This document shows, piece after piece, positions 14,732 to 22,157 of a DNA stretch of 33,433 nt; the first letter of the stretch is position 1; each line of letters opens with the position of its first letter. Below the pieces are notes generated by a model. It was not told the DNA's origin, ran no database searches, and saw nothing but the letters and a program-made list of their open reading frames with translations. The DNA is from a virus. The position numbers were made by a program, and so were the translations under genes. The DNA is taken from positions 1 through 33,433 of the IMG/VR virus record IMGVR_UViG_3300048597_000210, one strand, 5' to 3'.

Positions 14732-15345
14732 GCATCCCTCGCCAGCTTGAGCCGATCCGCGACCGCATCCGCCGCGTCCTGCACCTGCGACACCCGCAGG
14801 CTATACGCCCATTCGTCCGTGGCCAGCATGTGCAATAGCGGCGCCCGGATCGCCACAGGCACCGCGCACAGCAGCCGCACCAGCTCCTCGCCGGCCTCGA
14901 TCTCGGCCCGCTCCGGCCGCTCGCCACCATGGCCCGCAGGGCGCTCCCATGCCTGCCTGAGCCCCGACGCACGGCGCAGGCGGCGCAGGGTCATCAGGGC
15001 CTCGCCCTGGCGCCAGGAGAGCAGCGGTGTGCCTGCCGCGTCCCGCGTGTTGCGCAGTTGCTCCACGATGCAGCGGGAGACGACGACCTCGTAAGCTTGG
15101 CCCGCGTCGTCTGCCGGGACGGTGATGCGCTCGCGCTGGTCCGCCGTGCCCGGCATGGACCGCAGCACCCGGTCAGTGGCCGCGATGTGGTCCTCTACCC
15201 GAAAACTGCGGATGGCGAAGCGGATCAGCTCGCCAGCCTTGGCGCGCAGCCGATCAAGCCGCTTGGGATCGGGCAAGTCCGGGTCCGGCTTCGGCGGCGG
15301 ACTGTGCTTGCGCGTCACGGTGCGGGGCGGTTCAGCGGCCATCAT
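14728..15345 (-). CDS. Unknown early protein at a late-regulator position
   Basis: 205 residues, helical and charged, with a Pro/Lys-rich N-terminus (HSPPPKPDPDLPDPKRLDRL) and later GEALMTLRRLRRASGLRQAW. No zinc or enzyme motif is visible. It lies next to last in the early leftward operon, just before the terminator and the late promoter, where lambdoid phages keep their late antiterminator. A regulatory role is a guess from position only. Tandem ATG codons at 15345 and 15342; the first overlaps the upstream stop as ATGA. Confidence 0.65.
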   Translation of the reverse strand: MMAAEPPRTVTRKHSPPPKPDPDLPDPKRLDRLRAKAGELIRFAIRSFRVEDHIAATDRVLRSMPGTADQRERITVPADDAGQAYEVVVSRCIVEQLRNTRDAAGTPLLSWRQGEALMTLRRLRRASGLRQAWERPAGHGGERPERAEIEAGEELVRLLCAVPVAIRAPLLHMLATDEWAYSLRVSQVQDAADAVADRLKLARDA

Positions 15346-15545
15346 GCCTCCGGTTCCATGCGCGCGATGGCGTCGGCTGTGACCTCAAGCGCGCCGATGA
15401 CGGCAGCGTCTACGTTGCGCACGGCAAGGCCCAGCACCATGCCGCGCATCATGAGCACAGCCTGCGCCTTCGCCGCCTCGTATCCGGCCTTCCGCGCATC
15501 AGCCTCGCCCGGCGTCGGCGCGCGGCGCTCGCGGCGGGCGGTCAT
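15342..15545 (-). CDS. Small unknown protein, 67 aa
   Basis: 67 residues with a basic N-terminus (TARRERRAPTPGEADARKAG) and a helical, partly hydrophobic body (AVLMMRGMVLGLAVRNVDAA). Both ends overlap neighbours as ATGA. Not recognised. Confidence 0.6.
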   Translation of the reverse strand: MTARRERRAPTPGEADARKAGYEAAKAQAVLMMRGMVLGLAVRNVDAAVIGALEVTADAIARMEPEA

Positions 15546-15763
15546 TCCCCGCGCTCCCCGTCGCGCGCGGGCGCAAGGGCGTCCTTCGCGATCTTCTGCG
15601 CCACGATCAGCAGTTCAGCGCCGGACACGGTGCCGTCCTCGCACCAATCAATGAAGGCGATGCTTCCCAGCGCCTTGCGCAGCCGCTCTATCTCGGCGGC
15701 GGCTTCGTGCGCCAGCACGCTCTCTCGCGGCAGATGCCGCAGCCGCTCCACGATGTCGCTCAT
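15542..15763 (-). CDS. Small early phage protein, 73 aa
   Basis: 73 residues from the ATG at 15763, which overlaps the preceding stop (ATGA). The opening DIVERLRHLPRESVLAHEAA followed by AEIERLRKAL is a pattern often found in short phage early proteins, which are typically helical and unnamed. The second half (FIDWCEDGTVSGAELLIVAQ) is acidic. Confidence 0.65.
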   Translation of the reverse strand: MSDIVERLRHLPRESVLAHEAAAEIERLRKALGSIAFIDWCEDGTVSGAELLIVAQKIAKDALAPARDGERGE

Positions 15764-15915
15764 GCCCCGCGCCCCACAGCACCGATCATGCACAGCACCA
15801 CCCACGGCGGCGCTGCCAGCAACCACGCTGGATTGGCGGTCAAAAACAGCCCGGCGACACAGCTAAACGACAGAGCCGCGCCAAGCCACATCAGCCCAGT
15901 GCAGACCATCCTCAT
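15760..15915 (-). CDS. Small membrane protein, 51 aa
   Basis: 51 residues from the ATG at 15915. Two hydrophobic segments (GLMWLGAALSFSCVAGLFL and WLLAAPPWVVLCMIGAV) are separated by a short TANPA turn, giving a likely two-helix hairpin in the inner membrane. Stop and start overlaps (ATGA at both ends) support translation. Lysis proteins usually sit in late operons, so a holin role here is doubtful. Confidence 0.6.
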   Translation of the reverse strand: MRMVCTGLMWLGAALSFSCVAGLFLTANPAWLLAAPPWVVLCMIGAVGRGA

Positions 15916-16460
15916 GCCCCTTCTCCTTCGTCGGAAACGCCCGGCCGCGCGCGTGTTTTTGCGAATGATTCGCAATTGCATTTGGCTGTGTTGAGGGCAT
16001 CGATTGCGAGGTTTTGCAACCATCCGCACTCGTCAGCATCTGCCACGCGCTCGACCACCTGCCTAAGCAGGTCGCGCTCAGCCACGGCGTTGTCGGCAAT
16101 CTCGGCCAGCTTGTCCGCGCGCGTTTCCTCGCGTCGGAATGCCTCGACGTAGCCAAGCAACCGCCCGACCTCTGCCCGCAGCCTCTTAATCTCCGCGTCT
16201 GCCTCTGCGCGCTTCAGCTTCTCGTAGTCGCGGTCCAGTTCCATGTGCACGAAGTCGTTGGTCAGTTTCGCAATCTTCGCGTCGCGCTCCGCGATGGCGT
16301 CGGCGGCGGCGTCACATGCGCGCGCAAGCCCATCGAAGGCGGCGCCTGTCACGTTGCCCGTGGCAACGCCTTGCAGCATCAGCCGCGCTTTGGTGCGCAG
16401 CCTGTCCACGATGTCCACGCTGGCGCTGCGCTCGGCGGCTTCGTTGGTCTGCTCAATCAT
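15912..16460 (-). CDS. Coiled-coil early protein (unknown)
   Basis: 182 residues from the ATG at 16460, 8 bp inside the upstream gene. From about 50 to 150 the protein is one long coiled coil (ERDAKIAKLTNDFVHMELDR, RAEADAEIKRLRAEVGRLLG). The N-terminus has SVDIVDRLRTKARL, echoing the DIVERLR opening of the gene two places downstream, so the two may share ancestry. The tail NTAKCNCESFAKTRAR holds two close cysteines. No enzymatic motif. Confidence 0.65.
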   Translation of the reverse strand: MIEQTNEAAERSASVDIVDRLRTKARLMLQGVATGNVTGAAFDGLARACDAAADAIAERDAKIAKLTNDFVHMELDRDYEKLKRAEADAEIKRLRAEVGRLLGYVEAFRREETRADKLAEIADNAVAERDLLRQVVERVADADECGWLQNLAIDALNTAKCNCESFAKTRARPGVSDEGEGA

Positions 16461-16665
16461 CGGTGCCCGCCTCCACGATGCGGACCAGCCGGACCTCGAC
16501 CTCAACAATGCCGCATCCTCCTACGCACTTCCGGCAATGCTTGATGTCTTCGACGCTGGGATGCACTCGCACCCCGCCGGACGCATAGCCCAGCTCGTGC
16601 TCGAAATCGGTGCGGCACATGTAGCCAATTTCGCCTTCTGTGGCGGCTGCTTCTGTCTCGCTCAC
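16453..16665 (-). CDS. Cysteine-containing early protein, 70 aa
   Basis: 70 residues from the GTG at 16665, which has AGGAGAGAGG just upstream and forms GTGA with the previous stop. It carries EGEIGYMCRTDFEHELGYA and then KHCRKCVGGCGIVEVEVR, where CxxC plus C suggests a small metal site. Not recognised. Confidence 0.6.
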   Translation of the reverse strand: MSETEAAATEGEIGYMCRTDFEHELGYASGGVRVHPSVEDIKHCRKCVGGCGIVEVEVRLVRIVEAGTDD

Positions 16666-16859
16666 GCCCTCTCTCCTTCTGCCTTCTCCGCGAACTGTCT
16701 CGCCCACTTCCGCACGATGGCGGCGCAGGCGGTGAGGTATGGCTCGCCGGGCTGTGCCTGTAGCTGCGCGTCGAACTGCTCAGCCAGCGTGGTGAAGTGC
16801 CAGGCGGCGTTGCTGGCGCAGTGGCGCGCGGCGGTTTGCGCGGGGGTTTCGGAGGTCAT
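16662..16859 (-). CDS. Small early protein, 65 aa
   Basis: 65 residues from the ATG at 16859 (ATGA with the methyltransferase stop). Helical, Ala/Gln-rich (TPAQTAARHCASNAAWHFTT, LTACAAIVRKWARQFAEKAE). Not recognised; included because both ends couple to neighbours. Confidence 0.55.
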   Translation of the reverse strand: MTSETPAQTAARHCASNAAWHFTTLAEQFDAQLQAQPGEPYLTACAAIVRKWARQFAEKAEGERA

Positions 16860-17605
16860 GCGACGGTATCCACGAAGATGTCGCGCTGTGCGCGGATGCC
16901 CGCGCCGGCAGCGGACGCCACGGATTGCGCCTCGGCAATGCGCCGGCAAGCGAGGTCGAACGCATCCGGGTCTATCTCCGCACCGATGAAGGGGCGGCCG
17001 GCTTGGACCGCGGCTACACCCGTGGTGCCAGCGCCCATGAACGGGTCGCACACGACATCACCGGGCCGGCTGTAATGCTCCACCAACAGCCGCATGAGCG
17101 CCGTGGGCTTGCCGCCCATGCGCGCCTTATCGTCCCATCCCGGCCCTGCCACGTAGCCGCCGGGTAGCGTGCCCCATGTCTTTAGCGCCGTGGTGCGAGC
17201 GACCATGATCCAGTCGGTCCAGCTTGACGGCCCGTCGCCTGGAAGCCGCACGCTGCGACCTGCGTGGAAGTATGGCAGTGGGGGGAACGTGCAACGCCCG
17301 CAGCGCCGCAGCGCCCGCTCGACCGCCGGAGCCAACACATGATCCGTCAACCACACGACCCAACCGGCGCAAGCTTCATGGAACATCGCGGCCAGTTGTT
17401 GCGCGTCAGCTTCCGTCAACGCGGGGTAGCCCAGCGCGGCGCGCGCGCTGCCATCGCTGCCCTTAAGGCCGTCATGCCCCTTGTGCGTCCGTTCGCTGTA
17501 GGGCGGGTCTGTGATGATGTGCGCCGCCTTCACGCCGGGCAGCACGTCGCGCGCGTCGCCGAGATACAGCGTCGCCAGCCCGATGCGTTCCACGCGCACG
17601 CTCAT
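16856..17605 (-). CDS. DNA methyltransferase, N6-adenine/N4-cytosine type
   Basis: 249 residues from the ATG at 17605. Catalytic motif IV ITDPPYSE lies at residues 31-38 and the AdoMet-binding motif I CDPFMGAGTTGVAA at 186-199, an order (IV before I) typical of the beta class. DPPY suits amino-group methylation of adenine or cytosine. LVEHYSRPGDVV and the closing GAEIDPDAFDLACRRI also fit. The protein is short, with little room for a target-recognition domain, as in phage orphan enzymes. No restriction gene is nearby, so it probably protects or marks phage DNA. It lies beside the candidate origin, so methylation could affect replication. Confidence 0.88.
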   Translation of the reverse strand: MSVRVERIGLATLYLGDARDVLPGVKAAHIITDPPYSERTHKGHDGLKGSDGSARAALGYPALTEADAQQLAAMFHEACAGWVVWLTDHVLAPAVERALRRCGRCTFPPLPYFHAGRSVRLPGDGPSSWTDWIMVARTTALKTWGTLPGGYVAGPGWDDKARMGGKPTALMRLLVEHYSRPGDVVCDPFMGAGTTGVAAVQAGRPFIGAEIDPDAFDLACRRIAEAQSVASAAGAGIRAQRDIFVDTVA

Positions 17606-17976
17606 CGCTTCCACCTATCCCGGCGCCATGCGTCCGGTCGGCATGCGTCGAGGCCGGCGCTCACCAGCCCAGCCGGCGGCGGCCACGGTTCCCCGGCCTG
17701 TTCCCATGCCTGCCAGGCGGCACGTCGTGCGGCTCGCGTGGGGTAAGCGGCGGCGGGGTCCACAGGGTCGGCAGGGACGGCAGGGACGGCACCGGACGGC
17801 CTTCCCACCAACTTCTCCTCACCTGCGCGTGTGCGTTGGAAAGGTGGTGAGATAGTCGTCCCTGCCGTCCCTTGGGCCATAAGTGCATGATCTAACAGGG
17901 ATAGTTGCCCATTAAGGGCGTCCCTACAGTCGTCCCTGTGGGCGTCCCTACGGGTGTCCCTAGTCATCCCGCCCAT
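17602..17976 (-). CDS. Unknown protein whose gene carries the repeat array
   Basis: 124 residues from the ATG at 17976 (AAGGA upstream; an alternative ATG lies at 17967). The N-terminus is a periodic TRDTRRDAHRDDCRDALNG, the direct product of a 12-bp DNA repeat. A Pro/Ala-rich middle (AVPAVPADPVDPAAAYP) is encoded partly by another repeat. The C-terminus is Trp/Arg-rich. Not recognised. The reading frame may be secondary to the DNA function of the repeats. The start overlaps the helicase stop, and the stop overlaps the methyltransferase start as ATGA. Confidence 0.5.
   Translation of the reverse strand: MGGMTRDTRRDAHRDDCRDALNGQLSLLDHALMAQGTAGTTISPPFQRTRAGEEKLVGRPSGAVPAVPADPVDPAAAYPTRAARRAAWQAWEQAGEPWPPPAGLVSAGLDACRPDAWRRDRWKR
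17763..17961. repeat. Iteron-like AGGGACG repeats with 16-bp inverted repeat (candidate origin)
   Basis: Four tandem 12-bp units lie at 17914-17961 (minus strand: AGGGACACCCGT, AGGGACGCCCAC, AGGGACGACTGT, AGGGACGCCCTT). A perfect 16-bp inverted repeat, AGGGACGGCAGGGACG, has arms at 17773-17788 and 17857-17872 and a 68-bp spacer. The left arm has a further degenerate copy at 17764-17770. The array begins at the helicase stop codon. Phage and plasmid origins often carry such iterons inside or beside the initiator or helicase gene. The repeats are seen directly; the origin role is inference. Confidence 0.6.
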
Positions 17977-19393
17977 CCCGGTAAGTCCTTGTTTCTGATA
18001 CCTTTAGCCCTACACCACAGACCCAGCGTATACCGTTGCTTTTCTCTCTCTTGAGGCCAGGCGTGCGGTTGACGGTTTCGGCGAACTCATTGGCGGACAA
18101 CGGTTTTTCGCCGTTCTCCTTCGCCCATGTGTTGAAGTCGGCGATGAGTTGCGCGGGCTTGGTTTTGAGGGTTTTGTCCCGGATGCACCGCTCCTCCAGC
18201 CACATGCCGAAGGCGTCCTGCTGCTCGAAGTAGCTGCTGGTCGCGCTGCGGATGGCGTCGGCGTTGCCGAGGCGGTCGCGCTGCCATGCCACGCAGCCGT
18301 CGATCATCCAGCGCAGGATGGCAGGCCACTCGTCGCGCAGTTTCTCCTTGAGGTCGGGATCTGGTCGTGGTGGCGCCTGCTCAAACGGGATGATCCGCAG
18401 GCGGCGCTCCATGGCTGGCGACCGCCCGCGCAGCTTGGGGGCGTGGTTGCCGACGATGGCGATCTTGAACTGTGGGCGGAACGTAAACGGCTTGCCGTAG
18501 GGCTCGCGGCCGGAGAGCGGCGTTTCGTTGCCCGACATCTCCTTGATCTGCGCTTCGGCCCAGGTGCCGGCGGCTTCCGTTTCCGATGCCGTGACAAGCC
18601 GGGCGCCGGCCATCTGCGCGCGGTAGTATTCCGCGTTGATGCGAGCTTCGGCCATGAAGACCTCGATCGGCACGGACACCGCGTATTCGCCCATGATCGC
18701 CGTCACCGCGCCGAGGAACACGCCCTTCCCGTTGCCGCCGGGGCCGTAGATGAAGGTCAGCATCTCCTCCGAGACGTCGCCGGTCAGGAAGTAGCCGCAC
18801 AGGCGTTGCAGGAAGTCCTGGAGCTTGCGGTCGTCACGGGTGGCAGCCTTCAGGAACGCTATCCATAGCGGCGCCTCGGTGCCCTGCGGCGCTGGCATGA
18901 TGGCGGCCTGGCGGCGGATGCACTGGCGCGGCTTGGGATCTATCAGTTGCCCGTCGCGCAGGTTGACCACGCCGCCGGGGACGCCGAGCAGCCATCCGTC
19001 GCGATCCCAGACGGCATGGGAAAGCGCCATGCGGCGGTCGTAGCGTGCGGCGCGTTCGATGGCTTCGGCGAACTTGATCTTGCCGAGGGCGGGATGCGGG
19101 GCCAGTGCCGACATCTCCCGGACGAACTTGCGGGACGTGTCAAACACCACGCCCGTGTTGTCGGCCTTCCACCTGGCCCCGTCGTATTCCATCCAGACGC
19201 GGGCCGTGTGGTCGTAGGCAAACCGGCCGCAGAACTTGGTGGCGAACGCGACGGCGACGGCATCCTCGGATGGTCCTGGGTTCGCTGGCGCAGCCGCGGC
19301 GGCAGCGGGCTCCTTCTTCTTGCGCCCACCCTCGATGACGGCAAACTGCTCGCGTGCGGCGCCGAACTGCGCCTCGAAATCATCAGCGGCCAT
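17960..19393 (-). CDS. D5-type SF3 replicative helicase (primase-helicase C-terminal half)
   Basis: 477 residues from the ATG at 19393. After a short N-terminus comes a D5_N-like domain (about 50-200: RFAYDHTARVWMEYDGARWK, GVPGGVVNLRDGQL). The SF3 ATPase follows, with Walker A FIYGPGGNGKGVFL at about 214-227, then ASETEAAGTWAEAQIKEMSG, a sensor-like FKIAIVGNHAPKL and RSPAMERRLRIIPFEQ. This is the helicase part of P4/D5-type primase-helicases. No primase catalytic domain is visible at the N-terminus. It would unwind DNA at the origin; the neighbouring repeat array fits that. The C-terminal 70 residues look like a winged-helix domain. Confidence 0.88.
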   Translation of the reverse strand: MAADDFEAQFGAAREQFAVIEGGRKKKEPAAAAAAPANPGPSEDAVAVAFATKFCGRFAYDHTARVWMEYDGARWKADNTGVVFDTSRKFVREMSALAPHPALGKIKFAEAIERAARYDRRMALSHAVWDRDGWLLGVPGGVVNLRDGQLIDPKPRQCIRRQAAIMPAPQGTEAPLWIAFLKAATRDDRKLQDFLQRLCGYFLTGDVSEEMLTFIYGPGGNGKGVFLGAVTAIMGEYAVSVPIEVFMAEARINAEYYRAQMAGARLVTASETEAAGTWAEAQIKEMSGNETPLSGREPYGKPFTFRPQFKIAIVGNHAPKLRGRSPAMERRLRIIPFEQAPPRPDPDLKEKLRDEWPAILRWMIDGCVAWQRDRLGNADAIRSATSSYFEQQDAFGMWLEERCIRDKTLKTKPAQLIADFNTWAKENGEKPLSANEFAETVNRTPGLKREKSNGIRWVCGVGLKVSETRTYRDGRDD

Positions 19394-19871
19394 GGGCAAG
19401 GGGGGCCTCCGGCAGTCCGCAGACGCGGGCGATGCGATGGCACGCATAGGCGATGCCACAGCCCCACATGAGCGACGCAAGGGATGGGATGTCGTCGCCG
19501 CGCACGGCGCCGTCAGGGGATCGCCACTCGCCCGTGTCACCGTCCACCGCGATGATCTTCTCGGGATCGCTGCGGTGCATGACGTGAACGGTCGATCCGG
19601 CCATGGCGCGGTTGACCGCGGCGAGCTGCTGGCGGCGGCTGTGGGCGTAGGCGTCGGCCTGCGCCTGGCCGTGGCGAGCGCGGATCAGCGACAGGTCCGG
19701 CATGCGCAGGTAGTCCGGCGTCCACCATTGGAAGTCGCCGCGCGGGGCCGTCATAAGGCGCCGCTGAAAGCCGAGGGACGCAAGCACGCGCGGCAGGTTC
19801 TCGTGGTCGAGCGCCAGCGCCGCGATCAGGTCGCGGTCTATGGGCGCGGACTGCCGGCGCGCGTAGCTCAC
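19383..19871 (-). CDS. Unknown replication-module protein, 162 aa
   Basis: 162 residues from the GTG at 19871, chosen for its GTGA overlap with the nuclease stop. Contains WWTPDYLRMPDLSLIRARHG, a helical HGQAQADAYAHSRRQQLAAV and a C-terminal segment with three cysteines (WGCGIAYACHRIARVCGLP). Not recognised. Its end overlaps the helicase start by 11 bp, so the two are coupled. Confidence 0.6.
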   Translation of the reverse strand: MSYARRQSAPIDRDLIAALALDHENLPRVLASLGFQRRLMTAPRGDFQWWTPDYLRMPDLSLIRARHGQAQADAYAHSRRQQLAAVNRAMAGSTVHVMHRSDPEKIIAVDGDTGEWRSPDGAVRGDDIPSLASLMWGCGIAYACHRIARVCGLPEAPLAHGR

Positions 19872-20278
19872 CTGAACCACCCCGCTGCCCGCAGCGTGTC
19901 CACCGCCTCGTCCTGCGACCGCACGACGGCCACCAGGTGCCCCTTGTCCCGCAGCGTGTCGTGAAACGCCGCCTGTGCAGGCGCGACGCGGCCGTCTGCG
20001 CGCTTAACCTCCAGCCATGCGACGCGGCCACCCGCACCGATGCAGATGAGATCCGGCGCGCCCGCGATCATGCCTTCCTGCCGCAGCCGGAAGCCGGCGG
20101 CCTTGGAGCGGCGGCCCTCGTTCGGGATGTGCAGGCAGACGATGCCGTGGAATGCCAGCCGCGACTTGATCGCGATCTGGATGGACCGCTCCGACGCTTG
20201 CGGCGCCTTGCGCTTGCGGCGGCGCGTGGGGAGCGCGGTTTCTAGCGGCTCGTCGCCGAGGTGCGGGGGGAGGGTCAT
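19868..20278 (-). CDS. VRR-NUC domain nuclease
   Basis: 136 residues from the ATG at 20278 (ATGA). The catalytic core of the VRR-NUC branch of PD-(D/E)xK nucleases is visible: HIPNEGRRSKAAGFRL (about 50-65), GMIAGAPDLICI with the Asp (about 69-80), AWLEVKRADG with Glu90 and Lys92, and Gln102 followed by AFHDTLR. Stand-alone VRR-NUC proteins are common in phage replication clusters and resemble Holliday-junction or flap nucleases. The first 30 residues are basic (PTRRRKRKAPQ). It lies two genes before the helicase, so a role in replication or recombination intermediates is likely. Confidence 0.85.
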   Translation of the reverse strand: MTLPPHLGDEPLETALPTRRRKRKAPQASERSIQIAIKSRLAFHGIVCLHIPNEGRRSKAAGFRLRQEGMIAGAPDLICIGAGGRVAWLEVKRADGRVAPAQAAFHDTLRDKGHLVAVVRSQDEAVDTLRAAGWFR

Positions 20279-20739
20279 GCCGCGACTTCCCAGCGCAGTT
20301 TCGCTTGGCCCGTCACGGTCTGCCATTCGAGCCCTGGTCGGTTCGTCCATGCCGCGCCCGTTGCGCCCGGCAATTCCGCCACCACGCGCCAGCCGGCGCC
20401 GCGCAGAGATGCGCCGCTCTCAGATTGCAGCGTGTAGGTGACGAGGCGCCGCCCACCCATTGCGCGCCACGCTCGCCAACAGCAGGCGTAGAGGAAGGAG
20501 CACGAACCCTTGGGCGCATCGTCCAGCACACAGCACCGCGTGACCTCGGCCACGTCCGGGCCTTGCGCCTGCAACTGCCGCGCAACGGGACGGGAGACGA
20601 TGGCGACGCCGACAAGCCGCGCGCCGTCGCTAGCGCCGATGGCAAAGCGTGCGCCGGCGACGGGCTTGTTGTGCCGGTGGAAATTGGCCACGACCTCGTT
20701 TGCCTCGGCCAGCGTCATGGGGACTGCATGCAGGGTCAT
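20275..20739 (-). CDS. XF1762-like acetyltransferase-fold protein
   Basis: 154 residues. The opening MTLAEANEVVANFHRHNKPV, then FAIGASDGARLVGVAIVSRP, the VTRCC segment and RRLVTYTLQSESGASLRGAG match the phage XF1762 family, which appears to have a GNAT acetyltransferase fold. No substrate is known for the family; protein or nucleotide acetylation would be a guess. Coupled by ATGA at both ends between VWA and VRR-NUC genes. Confidence 0.75.
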   Translation of the reverse strand: MTLHAVPMTLAEANEVVANFHRHNKPVAGARFAIGASDGARLVGVAIVSRPVARQLQAQGPDVAEVTRCCVLDDAPKGSCSFLYACCWRAWRAMGGRRLVTYTLQSESGASLRGAGWRVVAELPGATGAAWTNRPGLEWQTVTGQAKLRWEVAA

Positions 20740-21317
20740 CGCGCCCCGACCTCCAGCACCACTTTCTTCCTCACGGCCGTCGCGAATTCTTCCCAGCCGC
20801 TAACGCGCATGACGAACCCGTCCCGCGTCGCGAGCCGGTCGCGCATGTCGTCGGCGTCCTCGTCATCCCCGCCGACGATCAGCACGTTGACCCGCACGCC
20901 TGCGTCCTGCGCGGCATCGCGGGCTGTGGGCAGCGGCGTGCCGCCGTTGGCCTTGCCATCGGTCACGACATCCACGATCCGCACATCCCCGCACGGCGCG
21001 TTATCGAGCGCCGCCAGCGCATCCATGACGGCGCTGCCCGTGTAGGTGTTGGTCGCGCCGAGGCGGTCCATGCCTGCCAGGTGCTCGGCGGCGGCCGTGG
21101 CATCGGCGGCGCTACGCAGCACGCGCCACTGCATGGCCGGGTAGCTGTCCGCGTCGTATTGGATCGCGGCGATGGCGATGCCGTCCTGCTCGGCGGCGCG
21201 GGTAATGGCCGGCGAGCGCAGCGCCGCCGCGTGGCCCTCGCGCTGGCGTGCGAAATCGTCCGGGCCGATGGACCCGGACACGTCCAAAAGCAGGATGAGC
21301 GCCAAACCGCAGTTCAT
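20736..21317 (-). CDS. DUF1194-like von Willebrand A domain protein, no signal peptide
   Basis: 193 residues from the ATG at 21317. The metal-ion-dependent adhesion site is complete: LLLDVSGSIGPDDFARQ gives DxSxS at residues 12-16, a Thr lies in GATNTYTGSAVMDAL, and an Asp in VDVVTDGKANG. The REGHAAALRSPAI and TARDAAQDAGVRVNVLIVGG segments resemble DUF1194, normally exported proteins of 220-250 residues. Here the protein starts directly at the first beta strand, so it should stay in the cytoplasm. Function unknown; VWA domains bind partners through a divalent metal. A lone VWA gene in a phage early operon is unusual. Confidence 0.8.
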   Translation of the reverse strand: MNCGLALILLLDVSGSIGPDDFARQREGHAAALRSPAITRAAEQDGIAIAAIQYDADSYPAMQWRVLRSAADATAAAEHLAGMDRLGATNTYTGSAVMDALAALDNAPCGDVRIVDVVTDGKANGGTPLPTARDAAQDAGVRVNVLIVGGDDEDADDMRDRLATRDGFVMRVSGWEEFATAVRKKVVLEVGAR

Positions 21318-21454
21318 CCCTTTGCCGCGTCCCCGTATTCGCGGGCCTCGCGCTCCAGCTTGGCCACGCGCTCGTCCATCGCTTCGATGGCCTGGATCAG
21401 CGCCCCGATTGCGCTGCTGTAGTAGGCGAGGGCGATGAAGAACTGCGGGGTCAT
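21314..21454 (-). CDS. Mini-protein with hydrophobic and coiled-coil parts, 46 aa
   Basis: 46 residues from the ATG at 21454. A hydrophobic stretch (FFIALAYYSSAIGALIQAIE) is followed by a short charged helix (AMDERVAKLEREAREYGDAA). It may be membrane-associated or a small oligomer. ATGA overlap at both ends supports it; no family is recognised. Confidence 0.55.
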   Translation of the reverse strand: MTPQFFIALAYYSSAIGALIQAIEAMDERVAKLEREAREYGDAAKG

Positions 21455-21633
21455 CGTGCTTCCCCAAAAGATGCGACGCCGCCGGCCGCGGCGCGCGAGT
21501 TGTCGCCCAGGGAGGAACACAGGAAAGCTGACGCCCCGAGAGGCGTCGTAATTGCCGGGACCGCCGGCACGGATGCCACGTCGCCGCAGTCCATCAGGAC
21601 GGCCGGGCAGCGAGTGAAATTGGGATCTGTCAT
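21451..21633 (-). CDS. Small unknown protein, 60 aa
   Basis: 60 residues, mixed polar and small residues (MTDPNFTRCPAVLMDCGD, AVPAITTPLGASAFLCSS). Three cysteines, no metal pattern. ATGA at both ends. Not recognised. Confidence 0.5.
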   Translation of the reverse strand: MTDPNFTRCPAVLMDCGDVASVPAVPAITTPLGASAFLCSSLGDNSRAAAGGVASFGEAR

Positions 21634-22157
21634 GCGGTGAGGCTTTCGCGCGACGGGGCGCGAGCGATCTCAACCGGGCTGTTGCGCTTCTTCCGGGCGC
21701 GGCCGAGTTCCAGAAGCCGCTTGAACTCCTTCAGATCGAACGCCATGCGCGCCATAATCTTCGCGGCGGGCTCGCCTGTGTCGAATGCCTCAAACACCAG
21801 ATCGGCCAGCAGCCGCCGTTCCTCGCGCGCGCTCAGAAGGCGCACCCGCCACGATGCAAAGCGCGTAATGCAGCCGCCGCGCGCTATGGCGATCTTCGCG
21901 AGTGCTTTCTTGCGCGCCCACTCCGGATCGACGCCGGCAGCGTCGCACCATGCGCGCCGGGCCCCGGCCCAATTCGATTTCTCGTCAGCCCAAAACGCGC
22001 AGGCTTCCGCGATGTCCTTGTTGGAAACGTAGTCGCTGCCGAGAATCGGCTCCTTGCCGTCCTTGAGCGCGCGCCATGGGAGGCATGCGTCAGTCAGTGC
22101 CTGATGCAGCACCGATAGCGCCAACTCGCGCTCTCGCTCCGTCAGCGATGGGCTCAT
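21630..22157 (-). CDS. Unknown early protein, 175 aa
   Basis: 175 residues, largely helical. Starts LTERERELALSVLHQALTDA and has a Trp-containing central part (AEACAFWADEKSNWAGARRA) and a basic C-terminus (LLELGRARKKRNSP). It might bind DNA, but no defined domain is seen. It begins and ends with ATGA couplings and follows the HTH gene. Confidence 0.6.
   Translation of the reverse strand: MSPSLTERERELALSVLHQALTDACLPWRALKDGKEPILGSDYVSNKDIAEACAFWADEKSNWAGARRAWCDAAGVDPEWARKKALAKIAIARGGCITRFASWRVRLLSAREERRLLADLVFEAFDTGEPAAKIMARMAFDLKEFKRLLELGRARKKRNSPVEIARAPSRESLTA

Noticed and set aside
15760-15915. Holin
   Set aside because: Two membrane segments fit, but it lies in the early operon with no endolysin nearby.
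17763-17961. CRISPR array
   Set aside because: The repeat units are 9-12 bp in direct contact or in inverted pairs, without spacers of CRISPR length and without cas genes.
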